Positions 52,501 to 63,078 of a stretch of DNA of 64,000 nt are shown one piece after another (position 1 is the first letter of the stretch; each line of letters begins with the position of its first letter). The DNA comes from CBDANW01 sp965197825. Lineage in GTDB: Bacteria; Acidobacteriota; Vicinamibacteria; Marinacidobacterales; DATDRI01. A program made the position numbers and the translations under genes. A model generated the notes under the pieces. The model ran no database searches and was not told where the DNA came from. It saw only the letters and a program-made list of their open reading frames with translations. The stretch spans positions 496,001 through 560,000 of the forward strand of contig CBDANW010000002.1 in the NCBI GenBank assembly GCA_965197825.1, read 5' to 3'.

Positions 52501-53202
52501 CAGTGTCCAGGGTGTGGTCGTCCAGATCAGAAGCGAGGTGTCCGGTTCGTCCACCAGAGGGAACGTGACGTAGACAGAGGGGTCGTCGACGGGCTTGTAG
52601 CCGAGCCCCACCTCAGCAGAGGAGAGCGCGGTACCCCCCTGCGCCCACCACCAGACGACTTTGTGACCACGATAGAGAAGATCCTTACGGAAGAGCTCGG
52701 AAAGGGCCCACCAAACGCTCTCCACGTAACTGCGGTGATAGGTCACATAGGCAGCCGACAGATCGACCCAAAAGCCGATCCGCTCCGTCATCCGCTCCCA
52801 TTCCTTGGTATAGCGGAACACCGAGTCGATGCAGCGGGAGATGAAATCCTCCACGCCGTATTCTTCGATCGCCGCCTTGCCGTGAATGCCGAGCTCTTTT
52901 TCTACCTCTACCTCGACCGGAAGCCCGTGGGTGTCCCAGCCCGCCCGACGCGGAACGTAGTTCCCGCGCATGGTCCGATAGCGTAGGAACACGTCTTTCG
53001 AGACTCTGGTCAGTACGTGACCGTTGTGCGGCACGCCGTTCGCCGTGGGCGGCCCCTCGTAAAAAACAAAGGGCTTGGCATCTCGACGGAGATCGAGGCT
53101 TTTGTGGAAAATGTTGTGCTCGCGCCAGAAATCCCCGATCTTCTTCTCGACTTCCTGGAAATCGACGATGGCATCGGCTTTCTGGAACAGGGGCTTGGGC
53201 AT
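49579..53202 (-). CDS. ileS: Isoleucine--tRNA ligase with an internal insertion
   Basis: 1207 aa from the ATG at 53202 (MPKPLFQKADAIVDFQEVEK); the open frame further upstream is not homologous. HIGH is PPTANGVPHNGHVL, the editing domain has LLIWTTTPWTLPSNMYA, and KMSKS is KESKSKGNY near residue 645. Between KESKSKGNYTPPDVI and DAFRWFFLGSNPPWN about 115 residues are inserted (including VAREDLQGLDLAPGASVKVY and DGADIAALGVEPIEGGTKVI), where E. coli IleS has about ten. IleS of some other phyla also seem to carry a segment here, which I could not confirm. The C-terminal zinc cysteines of E. coli IleS are absent, as in the IleS2-like group. Confidence 0.96.
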   Translation of the reverse strand: MPKPLFQKADAIVDFQEVEKKIGDFWREHNIFHKSLDLRRDAKPFVFYEGPPTANGVPHNGHVLTRVSKDVFLRYRTMRGNYVPRRAGWDTHGLPVEVEVEKELGIHGKAAIEEYGVEDFISRCIDSVFRYTKEWERMTERIGFWVDLSAAYVTYHRSYVESVWWALSELFRKDLLYRGHKVVWWWAQGGTALSSAEVGLGYKPVDDPSVYVTFPLVDEPDTSLLIWTTTPWTLPSNMYAAVRPEVDYVVVRHEGRKLIVAGALLETLQEKIGEKLIVERELKGKELVGLRYRPPFEDYYRIYGDKEVELAEGGSEPMMWKILAADFVELDQGTGLVHEAPAFGEVDHDLHRATIARYKNPDDVPLLCAVRPDGTFSEEVPSLEGKWVKDADSEIVRYMKERGVLVHRENYRHDYPFCWRADEDPLIQYARPAWFIRTTAKIDDAIRNNQAVHWLPEHIKEGRSGDFLANNVDWALSRERYWGTPLNVWINNETGRMAAPSSVREILEKNPSAFQAFEEARAKNPSLSEHLIVHKPWIDYVTWTEPDEPGVYRRVPEVIDAWFDSGSMPFAQLGYPHQGEEEFRKAFPADFITEAIDQTRGWFYSLLMISTLVFDKASYPRPYRTCIVLGHVTDPTGKKESKSKGNYTPPDVILDRVAMEFAVVDAKQTEMKAKPGTALVAREDLQGLDLAPGASVKVYPVGKESAAKEFQIDALKRLPRRQVLLDGADIAALGVEPIEGGTKVIPADVPRLPEKQKLVLEDANTPAPGADAFRWFFLGSNPPWNPTRHSLSNVRSLQREFPLKLRNVYSFFTIYAAIDDFDPRSMKGRPVKDRARLDRWILSELSLLNEQVVDRMDNFRAYEAAKELSNFVDGLSNWYLRRSRQRFWKSGMDDDKIDAYATLYEALVSVIKLAAPFVPFMSEEMYQNLVRGPFGDDLPESVHLVDFPEADTSRVDRALSEEMASVRDIVSLGLRARTNHKLRVRQPLAGAEVILSRPDLETRIGNYRELIAEELNVLDVQFVQGADQHIRYGIRPNFRQLGPKLGKNMPVLKKVLANADGAAFRRALLDQGKVEVEVAGDKLSLWMEDVEVVVEAKEGYAAAGDQTSVLVLSTELTPELIEEGIYREVLNRIQTLRKELKLEYTQRIRLAIHGSARLTEIIKKRQEHLMGETLCVELAEDGTTWQEAEQREIEIEGEAATLSLARA

Positions 53203-53454
53203 CGTTGTCTTTTTCGGCAATGAATCGTATTCCATGCCGGAAAAAAAATCAAAAAAACACTTGACAGATTCCTGCAAGCACATCACCGCGCAAGCCGACC
53301 CTCTACTCACGTATGCCTCAGGATCGTTTCGCGCGGCTGTGTTAACCCAACGTGACGACGACGAGAAAAACGTCTCAATCATCTTGTACGCGGGACTAGG
53401 GGCGGCGGAGCGCGTCAAAAACACGTGTCTTATATTAGGGGGAAGGAGGACTCG
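53203..53454. other. Divergent region between ileS and the DUF222 remnant
   Basis: 252 bp with an A-rich tract near 53239-53256. TATATT at 53431-53436 and AAGGAGGA at 53443-53450 serve the plus-strand gene. No other feature was recognised. Confidence 0.45.
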
Positions 53455-54098
53455 ATGTATTGTGTAACCGAACGATTCAAGGCACATCCTTCCGCCGTGG
53501 CCCGCGAGAAGACGATCGCACAACTGGGCGACGAGATCGCCGAGCTCTCCGCCCACATTCAGGCGGCCACCTACCGACTTCTTGTGCTCATCCGCGAGTT
53601 CGAAGAGCTCAACGGCTGGGAGGAGGGATTCAGCTCCTGCGCCCGCTGGCTGAGCTGGCGAGTCGGACTCGCCCCAGGAGCCGCTCGAGAGAAGGTTCGG
53701 GTGGCGCGCGCTCTCGCCGAGCTGCCTGTCATGAGTGAAGCGATGCGCCGGGGCGAGCTCTCGTACTCCAAGGTCCGGGCGCTCACACGAGTGGCGACCC
53801 CACAGAACGAGGAGTGCCTCTTAGGATTCGCGCAGGCGGGCACCGCGCATCACGTCGAGCGGGTCGTCCGGGCATGGCGTGGTATCGACGCTCGGAAGGA
53901 GCTTCAGCGGGAAAACAGCCCGGCACGGGAAACGGTATTTCAGAATCTACAACCGATGAGGACGGGATGGTGGTCATCCGCGGCCGATTGACGCCGGAAG
54001 TAGGCGCAGTGGTCATGCTGGGCCCTCGAAGCCGCCCAAGAACAAGCTCTACCTGGAACAAGAAGAAAGCGTTCCCGCGGGAACGCCCGGGGTACGAG
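53455..54098 (+). pseudogene. DUF222 (13E12 repeat) protein, frameshifted and truncated
   Basis: The ATG at 53455 follows AAGGAGGA. Frame 1 encodes TIAQLGDEIAELSAHIQAAT, GFSSCARWLSWRVGLAPGAA, REKVRVARALAELPVMSEAM and GELSYSKVRALTRVAT, the DUF222 core. Near 53945 it shifts to DEDGMVVIRGRLTPEVGAVV, and near 54015 again to WALEAAQEQALPGT. It then ends at the junction with the kinase-propeller gene. DUF222 proteins normally carry a C-terminal HNH nuclease; here it is lost. Confidence 0.8.
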
Positions 54099-55737
54099 GA
54101 TGAGCTCCTCAGAAGAAGTCTCGTCGCCCGCACCACCTGCCTTGATCATCAAGAAACGCTCGCCGTCGGGAGACACGTCGTAGGTGCGACCGGCAAAAGT
54201 AAACCAGTATGTTTGCTCGAAGACGATCTCCGGGCTGCCGAAGGTAACGCTCGGATCGATGCGAACAGAGACTGCCAGCAGTTGCCCACCTGGGTCGAGG
54301 TAGAACAGCTCGCGGCCGTCCCGAGCACAGACCGGCCGAGTACCACCGCTTCTCGAGACCTGCCAACGACCCTCGTCCACGTTGGGGAACGGGCGCACGT
54401 AGATTTCGAATTGACCCGATGCGTCGGATTGGTAGGCCAGCCATCGGCCATCGGGCGAAATTTCTGCGTTCCGCTCGTTGAACTCGGTGACAAGGAGAGG
54501 CTCCGACGACCCGTCGCCGTCCATCGAGCGCACGCGGAGATCGTTCCCTCTCTGGGGATGAGTCTCCCGATACACCAACTGCTTCCCGTCCGGGGAAAAG
54601 ACATACGGATTCTGGTTGTTCTCGCTCTCGGTGAGCCGCTCGACCGTGCTGGTGCCGTCGGCCGCTTTCCAGAACAGATTCGCACTACCGCCACGGAACG
54701 ATCCGAAGGCCAGGCGCGGACCGTCCGGTGTCCAGGCCGGATACTGGTCGGTACTGGGGCCGAACGTGAGCCGCCTCAGCGTCTCGCGCCCGAAATCCCA
54801 GATCCAGATGTCGTTCTCCTGGTCGCGCACGTCGAGGGCCACTTGGCTCCCATCGGGAGAGATGCGCGGGTAGGTGTAGGCACGGGGCTCGGCTGCGAGC
54901 GCCTCTTCTCTTCCGTCCCGATCCACCCACACCAATCTCCTGCTAGCCAGAGCACCACCACCCGGAACATAGACGAGGGAGCCGGAATCGGAGAAGCTAG
55001 CGTGAGCCGCACCAGTCGCATTGGCAGTAGAGCGCGCGACACCGTCGACAAGAGGAACTGGGCCACCGGTCACCGTAAGCCGCTCGAGATCGAACGGACC
55101 CGCCAGGAGCGTCCCCGCAAGCGCATAAACCAGGTGCCCCGTGGGAACGTAGCGGGCATCGCTGCCTCCCTCTATCAGAACCCGCCGTTCACCGGTTTCG
55201 AGCGACTGCGTCACAATCTGAGACTCGTCCCATGGTGGAGTTGTCGAGAGAGTGAAGAGCACCGTTTTCCCATCCGGCAGCATTTGCGGCCCATGACCCC
55301 TCTCAGCCTTCTCGGAGTCCATGGGAATGAGGACTTCGGGGGTGCCGCCATTGGCCGACACGCGAAGGATTCCGCCCGCACCTTGCCCGAAGACGATGGT
55401 GTCGTCGGCTCCCCAGCTCACACCATAGGGATTGCCAGCTTCGCACAGAGTTATCGGAGCCCCGCCGGTCACGGCGATCTTCTTCAATTGCCCGCCAGCC
55501 CAAAAGCCAACCCACTGACCGTCGGGGGAGAAGAAAGGGGTTGTTGGGGTCATATCGGTGCCGCGGATGGGCGCCGCCTCCAACTGGTTCAGCTCGCGTA
55601 GGTATAGCTGCTGGTTGGCGACATAGACCAAGCGAGTGCCGTCGGGCGAGAGAGCCACGACATGACGGCCCGTATTCGTCAGGCTGTCACCCGGTGACAG
55701 CGTTAGAGAAAAGCGTGTGATGGTCTGTGCGGGTGGT

Positions 55738-56709
<972 letters not shown>

Positions 56710-56728
56710 GGCCAGCCCTTCGGGTGCG

Positions 56729-56758
56729 AAAGTACTCCCGCACGGGTTGAAAAGTCAA
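56729..56758 (-). promoter_or_regulatory. Kinase paralog 1 promoter (shared cassette)
   Basis: Minus strand TTGACT (56753-56758), an 18-nt spacer and TACTTT (56729-56734), 20 bp before the ATG. The same block, with CGGGAGTACTTTC, occurs before paralogs 2 and 3. Confidence 0.6.
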
Positions 56759-57852
56759 GAAGCCGATGCGGTTGAGTTTGAACCAGGAGAGGATGACTCC
56801 CCTGCCTTTGTCTCCGGCGCGGAGTCCTTCAAAGGCACCGCCGTGTCGTCTGCCCGTGGGCCGCCGCTCGACAGTCTCCGGAGATGCCGGAACACCGCGA
56901 CCACCGCCTCGGAGAAGTGGACCGCCTCGTAGTGCAGCGCTTGGCGGGCGCAGAATTCCCGTATCGGCTCGCTGGCGCGACGTAGCTGAAAGCGCGGAAG
57001 GGCAGGCAACAAATGGTGCTCTATTTGGAAGTTGAGGCCGCCCATCGCGAACTCGCCAAATCGTCCCGTCAGAATGTTACGACTGCTCAGCACCTGCAGC
57101 CGCACGAAGTCAACTTGCTCGTGCGCCCGGACGTACGTCGCTCCGATGTGATTCACGGCGAAGATGAGACCGTAGTACACCCCACTTCCAGCCGACAGGG
57201 CGACGTAGCAGCCCAGAACTCTACTAACAGGAAACACGAGCGCAGGCAGAACAAAAAATCCAACGAAGTGCAGAGCCAGTCCCAGCGCGTCCGCACGAAG
57301 CCGCCATGCCAGAACGTCCCTCAACCCGCGGAGCCGGAGCTCGAACAGATGCACCGTGTAATAAGGAAGGACTATCCAATGTTGCACGCGCGTCGTGAAC
57401 TTCTGCGCCCGTGTCTGCGGGCGAGCCCAGTCATGGAGGGCCGCCCAGGCCGTGTCGACATCGGGATCGAGATCCACGACATTCGGGCGTCGGTGATGCT
57501 GGTCATGAGAGCGAGTCCAGCTCGAAAACGCGTAACCGGATGTAACCGTCAGGGCAAGCTGCCCCACGAGCTTGTTGACGAAGCCGTGTCGGGAGATATG
57601 ACCATGGCCGGCGTCATGAGCGATATACGCCAGCTGGACGGCGCACACGCTGGCCAGCGTGACGGAGGCAGCCACTGTGACGAGACCGCTCGACGCAAGT
57701 GACAAGAAATATGCGGCGACGAAGGTGACGACCCACAGGACCGTCAGGACAAAGTACACCGCAGGAGCGCGCTCGAAACACTTGCGCCGGCGTAGATCGT
57801 TTCGGAGCCCCCGGAACGCGTCGCCGATGGTGTTCTCCCTACTCTCGGTCAA
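56755..57852 (-). CDS. Membrane fatty-acid desaturase (acyl-lipid/linoleoyl type)
   Basis: 365 aa, four predicted membrane helices (VYFVLTVLWVVTFVAAYFLS and others). The three di-iron histidine boxes are complete: HDAGHGH, HDQHH and QIEHHL. It inserts a double bond in an acyl chain using O2 and an electron donor. The QxxHH form of box 3 is typical of front-end (delta-5/6-like) desaturases, but no fused cytochrome b5 domain is present. The last 40 residues are a Ser/Pro-rich tail overlapping the kinase 1 promoter region. Confidence 0.92.
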   Translation of the reverse strand: MTESRENTIGDAFRGLRNDLRRRKCFERAPAVYFVLTVLWVVTFVAAYFLSLASSGLVTVAASVTLASVCAVQLAYIAHDAGHGHISRHGFVNKLVGQLALTVTSGYAFSSWTRSHDQHHRRPNVVDLDPDVDTAWAALHDWARPQTRAQKFTTRVQHWIVLPYYTVHLFELRLRGLRDVLAWRLRADALGLALHFVGFFVLPALVFPVSRVLGCYVALSAGSGVYYGLIFAVNHIGATYVRAHEQVDFVRLQVLSSRNILTGRFGEFAMGGLNFQIEHHLLPALPRFQLRRASEPIREFCARQALHYEAVHFSEAVVAVFRHLRRLSSGGPRADDTAVPLKDSAPETKAGESSSPGSNSTASAS

Positions 57853-57994
57853 CGCTTGTCGTCGTTTGGGAGTCGCTAGCGCAGCTAGGCCTTCGACCTC
57901 TCGATTGTATTGGTATCACCAGGGGTAATTATACCCTTTTACGTAAGAGGGACGGTGCTGGTGGCGTGATTTGTGCCTACAGATTCCGAGGATG

Positions 57995-58650
57995 TCAGTT
58001 CGTGGGAACGAGGCGTTTCAATTCCTCGAACCAGTTCTGGACGAGGGTGACTTGCGTCGTTCCTGCGCTTTCTGTCGCGCCCTCCGGAGTCCGAATCATC
58101 ACGAACCCCTGGCCGTCGGGCGTTACGTCGTAGTTGGTGGCACCAGGACCGATTTTCAAATCATAGGCCCCCTCAAACAACAAGGTCGGCGTCCCTGCAG
58201 AGTCCGCTCCCGCAGAGAAATCGACCACCATCATCTTCTCGCCGTTCCGGTAGAAGAGCTCCCGACCGTCTCGGGACCACATGGGCTCCGTACCCCCCTC
58301 GGTCGATATCTGCCACTTGCCGCCTGTGGGGAAGCGAATCACGAAGACCTCATCTCGATCGGACTCATTGGAGACATAGGCGAGCCACAGGTCATCTGGC
58401 GAGAGCTTCGGCGTGTGCTCATTAAAGGATGATGTTTCAAGGAGCATCTCCAGTTTCCCGTCTCCCTCCAGGGACATCATCCCGATATCGAAAGTGGGGT
58501 CGGGCGCGCCACCCCGTCGGAAGACGAGCGTCTTCCCGTCCGATGTGATAGCAGCGGGAAAAATCTGGACGGGCTCGGTCGTCAGTTGTTGGGCGGGGCC
58601 ACTGCCGTCCGCGGGCTTCGAGAAGACGTTGTAGAGGCCCGCTCGAACCG
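57995..58650 (-). pseudogene. Kinase paralog 2: distal propeller part
   Basis: Blades continue after the hairpin insertion: RAGLYNVFSKPADGSGPAQQ, ITSDGKTLVFRRGGAPDPTF, KLSPDDLWLAYVSNESDRDE, YDVTPDGQGFVMIRTPEG, ending LVQNWFEELKRLVPTN, the intact family C-terminus. Confidence 0.8.
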
Positions 58651-58837
58651 AATTAAATCAACCACCGGCTTAAGCCGGTGGATTGCGCGGGCGCGTCGAC
58701 TGGAAGTCGACTTCATGCGCCCGCTTCATTCTCAACCCCCCGACTTCAGTCGGGGGAGTCTCGTCCCCTTCGGGGACTTCGACAATCTTTTCTTCGCCTA
58801 AAGGCGAGGGGTTTCCACCATCCCCGAAGGGAACACT
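58651..58837 (-). mobile_element. Five-hairpin insertion resembling an IS200/IS605 right end (omega-RNA-like)
   Basis: About 187 bp interrupting a propeller gene. Hairpins: CCACCGGCTTAAGCCGGTGG (58662-58681, perfect), GCGGGCGC...GCGCCCGC (58687-58724), CCCCCGACTTCAGTCGGGGG (58736-58756), GTCCCCTTCGGGGAC (58763-58777) and CGCCTAAAGGCG (58795-58806). No coding frame. The GGTGGAAACCCC start, the CTCGCCTTTAGGCGA hairpin and the chain of subterminal hairpins look like right-end/omega-RNA regions of TnpB-carrying IS605 elements, without any tnpA or tnpB. Boundaries were set by comparing the gene across the insertion. Confidence 0.65.
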
Positions 58838-59674
58838 AAAAAAGATCATTTGACCGTCTGGCGACCAGAGAGGGCGAAGACCTTCCTCGAAGGTCAACCG
58901 CGTCAAGGTCCCGCGGGAGAGCTCGAGTAGCCAAACGTCTTGGTTCGCGTTTACTCCTTTTCTGACGGCCAGGCGCCGGCCATCAGGCGAGAACCGAGGG
59001 CTTTCCCATTCTCCGACCCTTTCCGTCAGCAGTGAGGCATTTCCCTTGCGATCGACTCGGACCAACTCCTGAGGAACTTCCTCAAATGAGGCATCCCCCG
59101 GAACGTAGACGAGCGTTCCATCCTCGGCCATCGCGAAGAGCGCCACACCGCTTCCGAGGCGTCGAACACCCTCGATAACAGGACTGGGCTCTCCGGTCGG
59201 CTCGATTCGGTCGGCATCAAATGGGATGGCAAAGAGTGTGGTCTCGCGGGCATAGAGCAGGTGACCAGAGGAAGCGTAGCGCGGAAAGGTCCCGCCCCGG
59301 TGCAAGACTTTCCTTTCCCCCGTCTCGAGGAGAACCGCTTCGATGGTCGCGTCGTCGGACCCACCGTCTTCCGCCACCACGAAGAGCACTGCCTTCCCGT
59401 TCGGTAGAAACCACGGCCAGCGGTGACTTGCCTCGCCTTCGCTCAACTGCGTGAGCTCGACCGGGGTCCCGCCGGAAGCGGGGACACGATAGAGCCCGAC
59501 CCCGGGGCTCGGGGTATAAACGATCGTGTCGTCGGGCCCCCAGGTGCCGCCACGGCCACCCCCGCTCGCCTCGGCAAGAGTTAGCGCCGCGCCACCACTG
59601 ACCGACACCTTCTTCAGCGCGCCGGTGGTGAAAAACGCCAGCCACTGACCGTCGGGCGAAAAGAAAGGATTCAA
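58838..59674 (-). pseudogene. Kinase paralog 2: proximal propeller part
   Basis: FFSPDGQWLAFFTTGALKKV, TWGPDDTIVYTPSPGVGLYR, HRWPWFLPNGKAVLFVVAED and RFSPDGRRLAVRKGVNANQD are TolB/PD40-type blades. At 58838 the frame enters the hairpin insertion. At the 5' side it is joined out of frame to the kinase domain, the membrane helix and first blade having been deleted. Confidence 0.8.
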
Positions 59675-60455
59675 AGCGGCTCAGGAGCTTCGGAATCCGC
59701 GGATCGAGATCCGAGGGCAGCGCCTTCCAATCAATGTCGAGCTTGATAATGTTCGCTAGCACATCCGAGACATCCTCGCCGCCGAATGCTCTTTTCCCCG
59801 TCAACATCTCGTAGAGCACCGCGCCGAAAGAGAAGATGTCGCTGCGTTTATCGACCACCTTGCCCTTTGCTTGCTCGGGGCTCATGTAGGCTGCGGTGCC
59901 GAGAATGACGCCCGCTTGGGTCGCGTCCCGGCTTAGTGTGGGAGACGCCGAGAGCTCGCTCTCCGGTACCTCGTCGGCGAAAGCTTTTGCGAGCCCGAAG
60001 TCGAGCACTTTCACGTGACCTTCCGGGTCTATCTTAATATTGGCGGGCTTGAGGTCGCGGTGGATGACGCCTTTTTCGTGGGCGGCATCGAGAGCTTCGG
60101 CGATTTGCTGGGAGAGCGTCAAAGCCTCAGTTACCGGGAGTGCCCCGCGGGCAATCCGCTCGGCGAGGGTTTCCCCCTCGACAAGCTCCATAACCAAAAA
60201 CGGTTTGCCTTTGGTCTTTTCGAGGCCGTGTAGTGTGGCGATGCCCGGATGGTTCAGCGAGGCGAGCAACCTCGCCTCGCGCTCGAAGCGGACCAGCTTT
60301 TGCGGATGCTGCGTGAACTCTTCGGGAAGGACTTTAATGGCTACTTCACGCCCAAGCTTGTTATCCCTGGCCCGGTAGATTTCTCCCATTCCACCCGCAC
60401 CGATAGCAGCGAGGATCTCGTAATTACCCAGCTTGGTATTGGGAGTGAGTGGCAT
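59675..60455 (-). pseudogene. Kinase paralog 2: Ser/Thr kinase domain, C-lobe cut
   Basis: Intact Gly loop (IGAGGMGEIYRARD), AIKVLPEEF, HRDLKPANIK, DFGLAKAF, GTAAYMSPEQAKG. The sequence ends DPRIPKLLSR at about 59680, where propeller DNA begins in another frame; the end of the C-lobe and membrane anchor are deleted. The open frame continues to 59217 as a shadow of the propeller. Confidence 0.85.
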
Positions 60456-60474
60456 GGCCGGCCCTTTGAGTGTG

Positions 60475-60504
60475 AAAGTACTCCCGCACAGGTTGGAAAG
60501 TCAA
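60475..60504 (-). promoter_or_regulatory. Kinase paralog 2 promoter (shared cassette)
   Basis: Minus strand TTGACT (60499-60504), an 18-nt spacer and TACTTT (60475-60480), then CACACTCAAAGGGCCGGCC and the ATG. Confidence 0.6.
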
Positions 60505-60644
60505 GAAGACTACGGCCGATTACTGGAGCGGGCGCATTACGGTAAAGAGGTGGTATCCCCAGCGGGTTTGGTACCGGCCGTACTATTGCGCGGGCCGCTA
60601 CCCCGGCGGGTGGCGTGACCTGTGCCTACAGATTCCGAGTGATG

Positions 60645-61950
60645 TCAGTTGGTGGGTACAAGCCGCTTCAGTTCCTCGAACCAGTTCTGTACCAGGATCA
60701 ACTCAGTCGGAGTCGTGGTTTCCTCGCTACCACCTTCTTTGATCATCAAGAAACGCTCGCCGTCGGAAGACACGTCGTAGGTGCGACCGCCGAAGCCCAA
60801 AAAATATGTTTGCTCGAAGACGATCTCGGGGCTACCGAAGGTAACGCTGGGATCGATGCGAACAGAGACCGCCATCAGCTGCCCACCTGGGTTGAGGTAG
60901 AACAGCTCACCGCCGTTCCGAGCCCACACCGGCCGGTTACCACCGTCTGTCGAGATCTGCCACCGACCCTCGTCCACGTTGGGGAACGGCTGCACGTAGA
61001 CTTCGTTCTGACCCGAGGCGTCGGATTCAAAGGCTAGCCATCGGCCATCAGGCGAAACGTCTGCGTTCCACTCGCTGAAGTCGGTGACCAGGAGAGGTTC
61101 CAGCGACCCGTCGCCGTCCATCGAGCGCACGCCGAGATCGGATCCTGTTTGGGGAACGCTCTCCCAAATCACCAGCCGCTTCCCGTCCGGGGAAAAGACA
61201 TACGGATTCTGGGAGTTCTCGCTCTCGGTGAGCCGCTCGACCGTGCCCGTGCCGTCCGCCGCTTTCCAGAATAGATTCTGATTCCCCTCACGGCGAGATG
61301 CGAATGCCACGCGCTGACCGTTCGGTGTCCAAGCCGGATTGCTGTCGACAAGGGGGTCGAACGTGAGCCGCCTCAGCGTCTCGCGCGCGAAATCCCAGAT
61401 CCAGATGTCGTTCTCCTGATCACGCACGTCGAGGGCGACTTGGCTCCCATCGGGAGAGATGCGCGGGTAGACGTAGGCACGGGGCTCGGCTGCCAGCACT
61501 TCTTCTCTCCCGTTCCGATCCACCCACACCAACCTCCTGTTGGCTTGAGCAAGGCCCCGGACATAGACAAGGGAGCCGGAATCGGAGAAGCTAGCGTGAG
61601 CGGTACCGGCCACTCCGCTAGGAGAGCGCGCGACACCCTCGACAACAGGAACTGGACCGCCGGTGAGTGACCTCCAACCGCTCGAGATCGAACGGCACCG
61701 CGAGAAGCGTCTCCCCCAGCGCATAGACCAGGTGCCCCGTGGGAACGTAGCGAGCATCGCTGCCTCCTTCTATCAACACACGCCGTTCACCGGTCTCTAT
61801 CGACTGCGTCACGATCTGAGCATCGTCCCATGCACCGCCCGTCCGAAGAGTAAACAGCACCGTTTCCCCATCCGGCAGCATCTGCGGCCCATGACCCAAT
61901 TCGTTCTTATCTGAGTCCATGGAGATAAGGACCTCCGGGGTTCCGCCATT
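60645..61950 (-). pseudogene. Kinase paralog 3: propeller part
   Basis: It begins at NGGTPEVLISMDSDKNELGH beside the IS66 fragment, shifts frame near 61665 (FDLERLEVT to TGGPVPVVEGVARS), then keeps normal blades: YVYPRISPDGSQVALDVRDQ, YVFSPDGKRLVIWESVPQ, DVSPDGRWLAFESDASGQNE, YDVSSDGERFLMIKEGG, ending LILVQNWFEELKRLVPTN. Close relative of paralog 1. The region from the end of the kinase to the first blades was lost with the IS insertions. Confidence 0.82.
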
Positions 61951-62060
61951 GTAACTCCTCGCCGTGCCCCACTGGAGCGGGTTGGAACGTCGCGATTCGG
62001 AGGAGAAGCTACGCAGCGGAGTTGTCGCGTAGGGCGTCGGGGAGTAACACGGTTCCTGGC
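61951..62060 (-). mobile_element. IS66 right-end fragment
   Basis: 110 bp of the IS66 right end (GTAACTCCTCGCCGTGCCCC at 61951 to CACGGTTCCTGGC), reverse orientation, abutting the truncated IS256-A. Identical end to the pieces at 24454 and 31792. Confidence 0.9.
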
Positions 62061-62061
62061 T

Positions 62062-62867
62062 CACACTTCGAAGCCTTCCGCGAAGAAGACCCGCTTCCAG
62101 AGCGAGTATTGAATCAGATCTTGGTGGGGGTATCGACCCGAAATTACGAATCGAGTCTGGACAAACCCGCGGCCAAGTTGAAGTCTCGTGGCACGAGTAA
62201 GAGTGCCGCCAGCCGTCACCTCGTGAGCCAGACGACTAAGAAGCTCGAGGAATACCTGTCTCGGCGGCTAGAGGAGTTCGAGCTTGCGGCACTGATGCTG
62301 GATGGCCTTGAGGTGGCCGGACAGACCGTCGTCGTAACTCTCGGTATCACAATAGATGGAACGAAGGTGCCCCTGGGTATATGGCTGGGCTCGACGGAGA
62401 ACTCTCGGGTGTGCACCGCGATGTTGCAGGACCTTATCGAGCGAGGCTTGCGCGTCGATGAGTCGATTCTCTGCGTAGTGGACGGAGGCAAAGGCATCCG
62501 CAAGGCACTCGTCGACGTTTTGGGGGACCTCGCGGTCATCCAAAGGTGCCAGATCCATAAACTCCAGAATCTTCGCTCGTACCTTCCCAAGTCTCGTCAC
62601 GCCTACGTGCTCCAGACGATGAAGGAAGCCTACAAGTGCAAGAGTGCCGACAAGGCGCGCAAGCGACTTCAGGCATTGGTGTCGTGGCTCGAGCGAAACG
62701 GCTACGACGAAGCTGCCGGAAGCCTTCGTGAAGGGATGGAAGAGACACTCACGGTCGTGAAGCTCGCGCTGCCCGCCTTACTTCGCCAGTCTCTTGCCAC
62801 GACGAACGCCATTGAGAATCTCAACGGAACCATTCGCAGAGTATCGAGAAACGTCAAGCGTTGGTAG
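62062..62867 (+). pseudogene. IS256-family transposase, N-terminally truncated copy
   Basis: Contains AALMLDGLEVAGQTVVVTLG, CVVDGGKGIRKALVDVLGDL, RCQIHKLQNLRSYLPKSRHA and NAIENLNGTIRR, and stops at the same TAG after RNVKRW as copy A1. The frame then continues SPSMVRRWTALGVVTAQKK to TAA at 63018-63020. Differences from A1 (such as HKLRN/HKLQN, DLLER/DLIER) show the copies have diverged while both kept the TAG. Confidence 0.88.
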
Positions 62868-63078
62868 AGTCCTTCCATGGTTCGCCGATGGACCGCTCTT
62901 GGCGTCGTCACCGCGCAGAAAAAGTTCCGGCGTATCAAAGGCTATCGCCATATGGGCGCTCTCGTTCACGCGCTTAGAAGCAAACAGAAATCTCTTGACA
63001 GCGATGAGTTTGCTGCCTAAGAGTATTCACAGGTGCCGCCGCTACCCGACCAAATTCAACAGCGGCCGGGACATCCCC
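62062..63078 (+). mobile_element. IS256-family element A2, 5'-truncated
   Basis: About 1017 bp nearly identical to the transposase-end two thirds of IS256-A1, from within PHFEAFREEDPLPERV to the outer end GGGACATCCCC at 63078. The other end is replaced by the IS66 fragment. Confidence 0.92.

Noticed and set aside
53814..55601. 595-codon plus-strand frame across kinase paralog 1
   Set aside because: It is the complement of the propeller gene; only its first part overlaps the DUF222 remnant in one of its frames.
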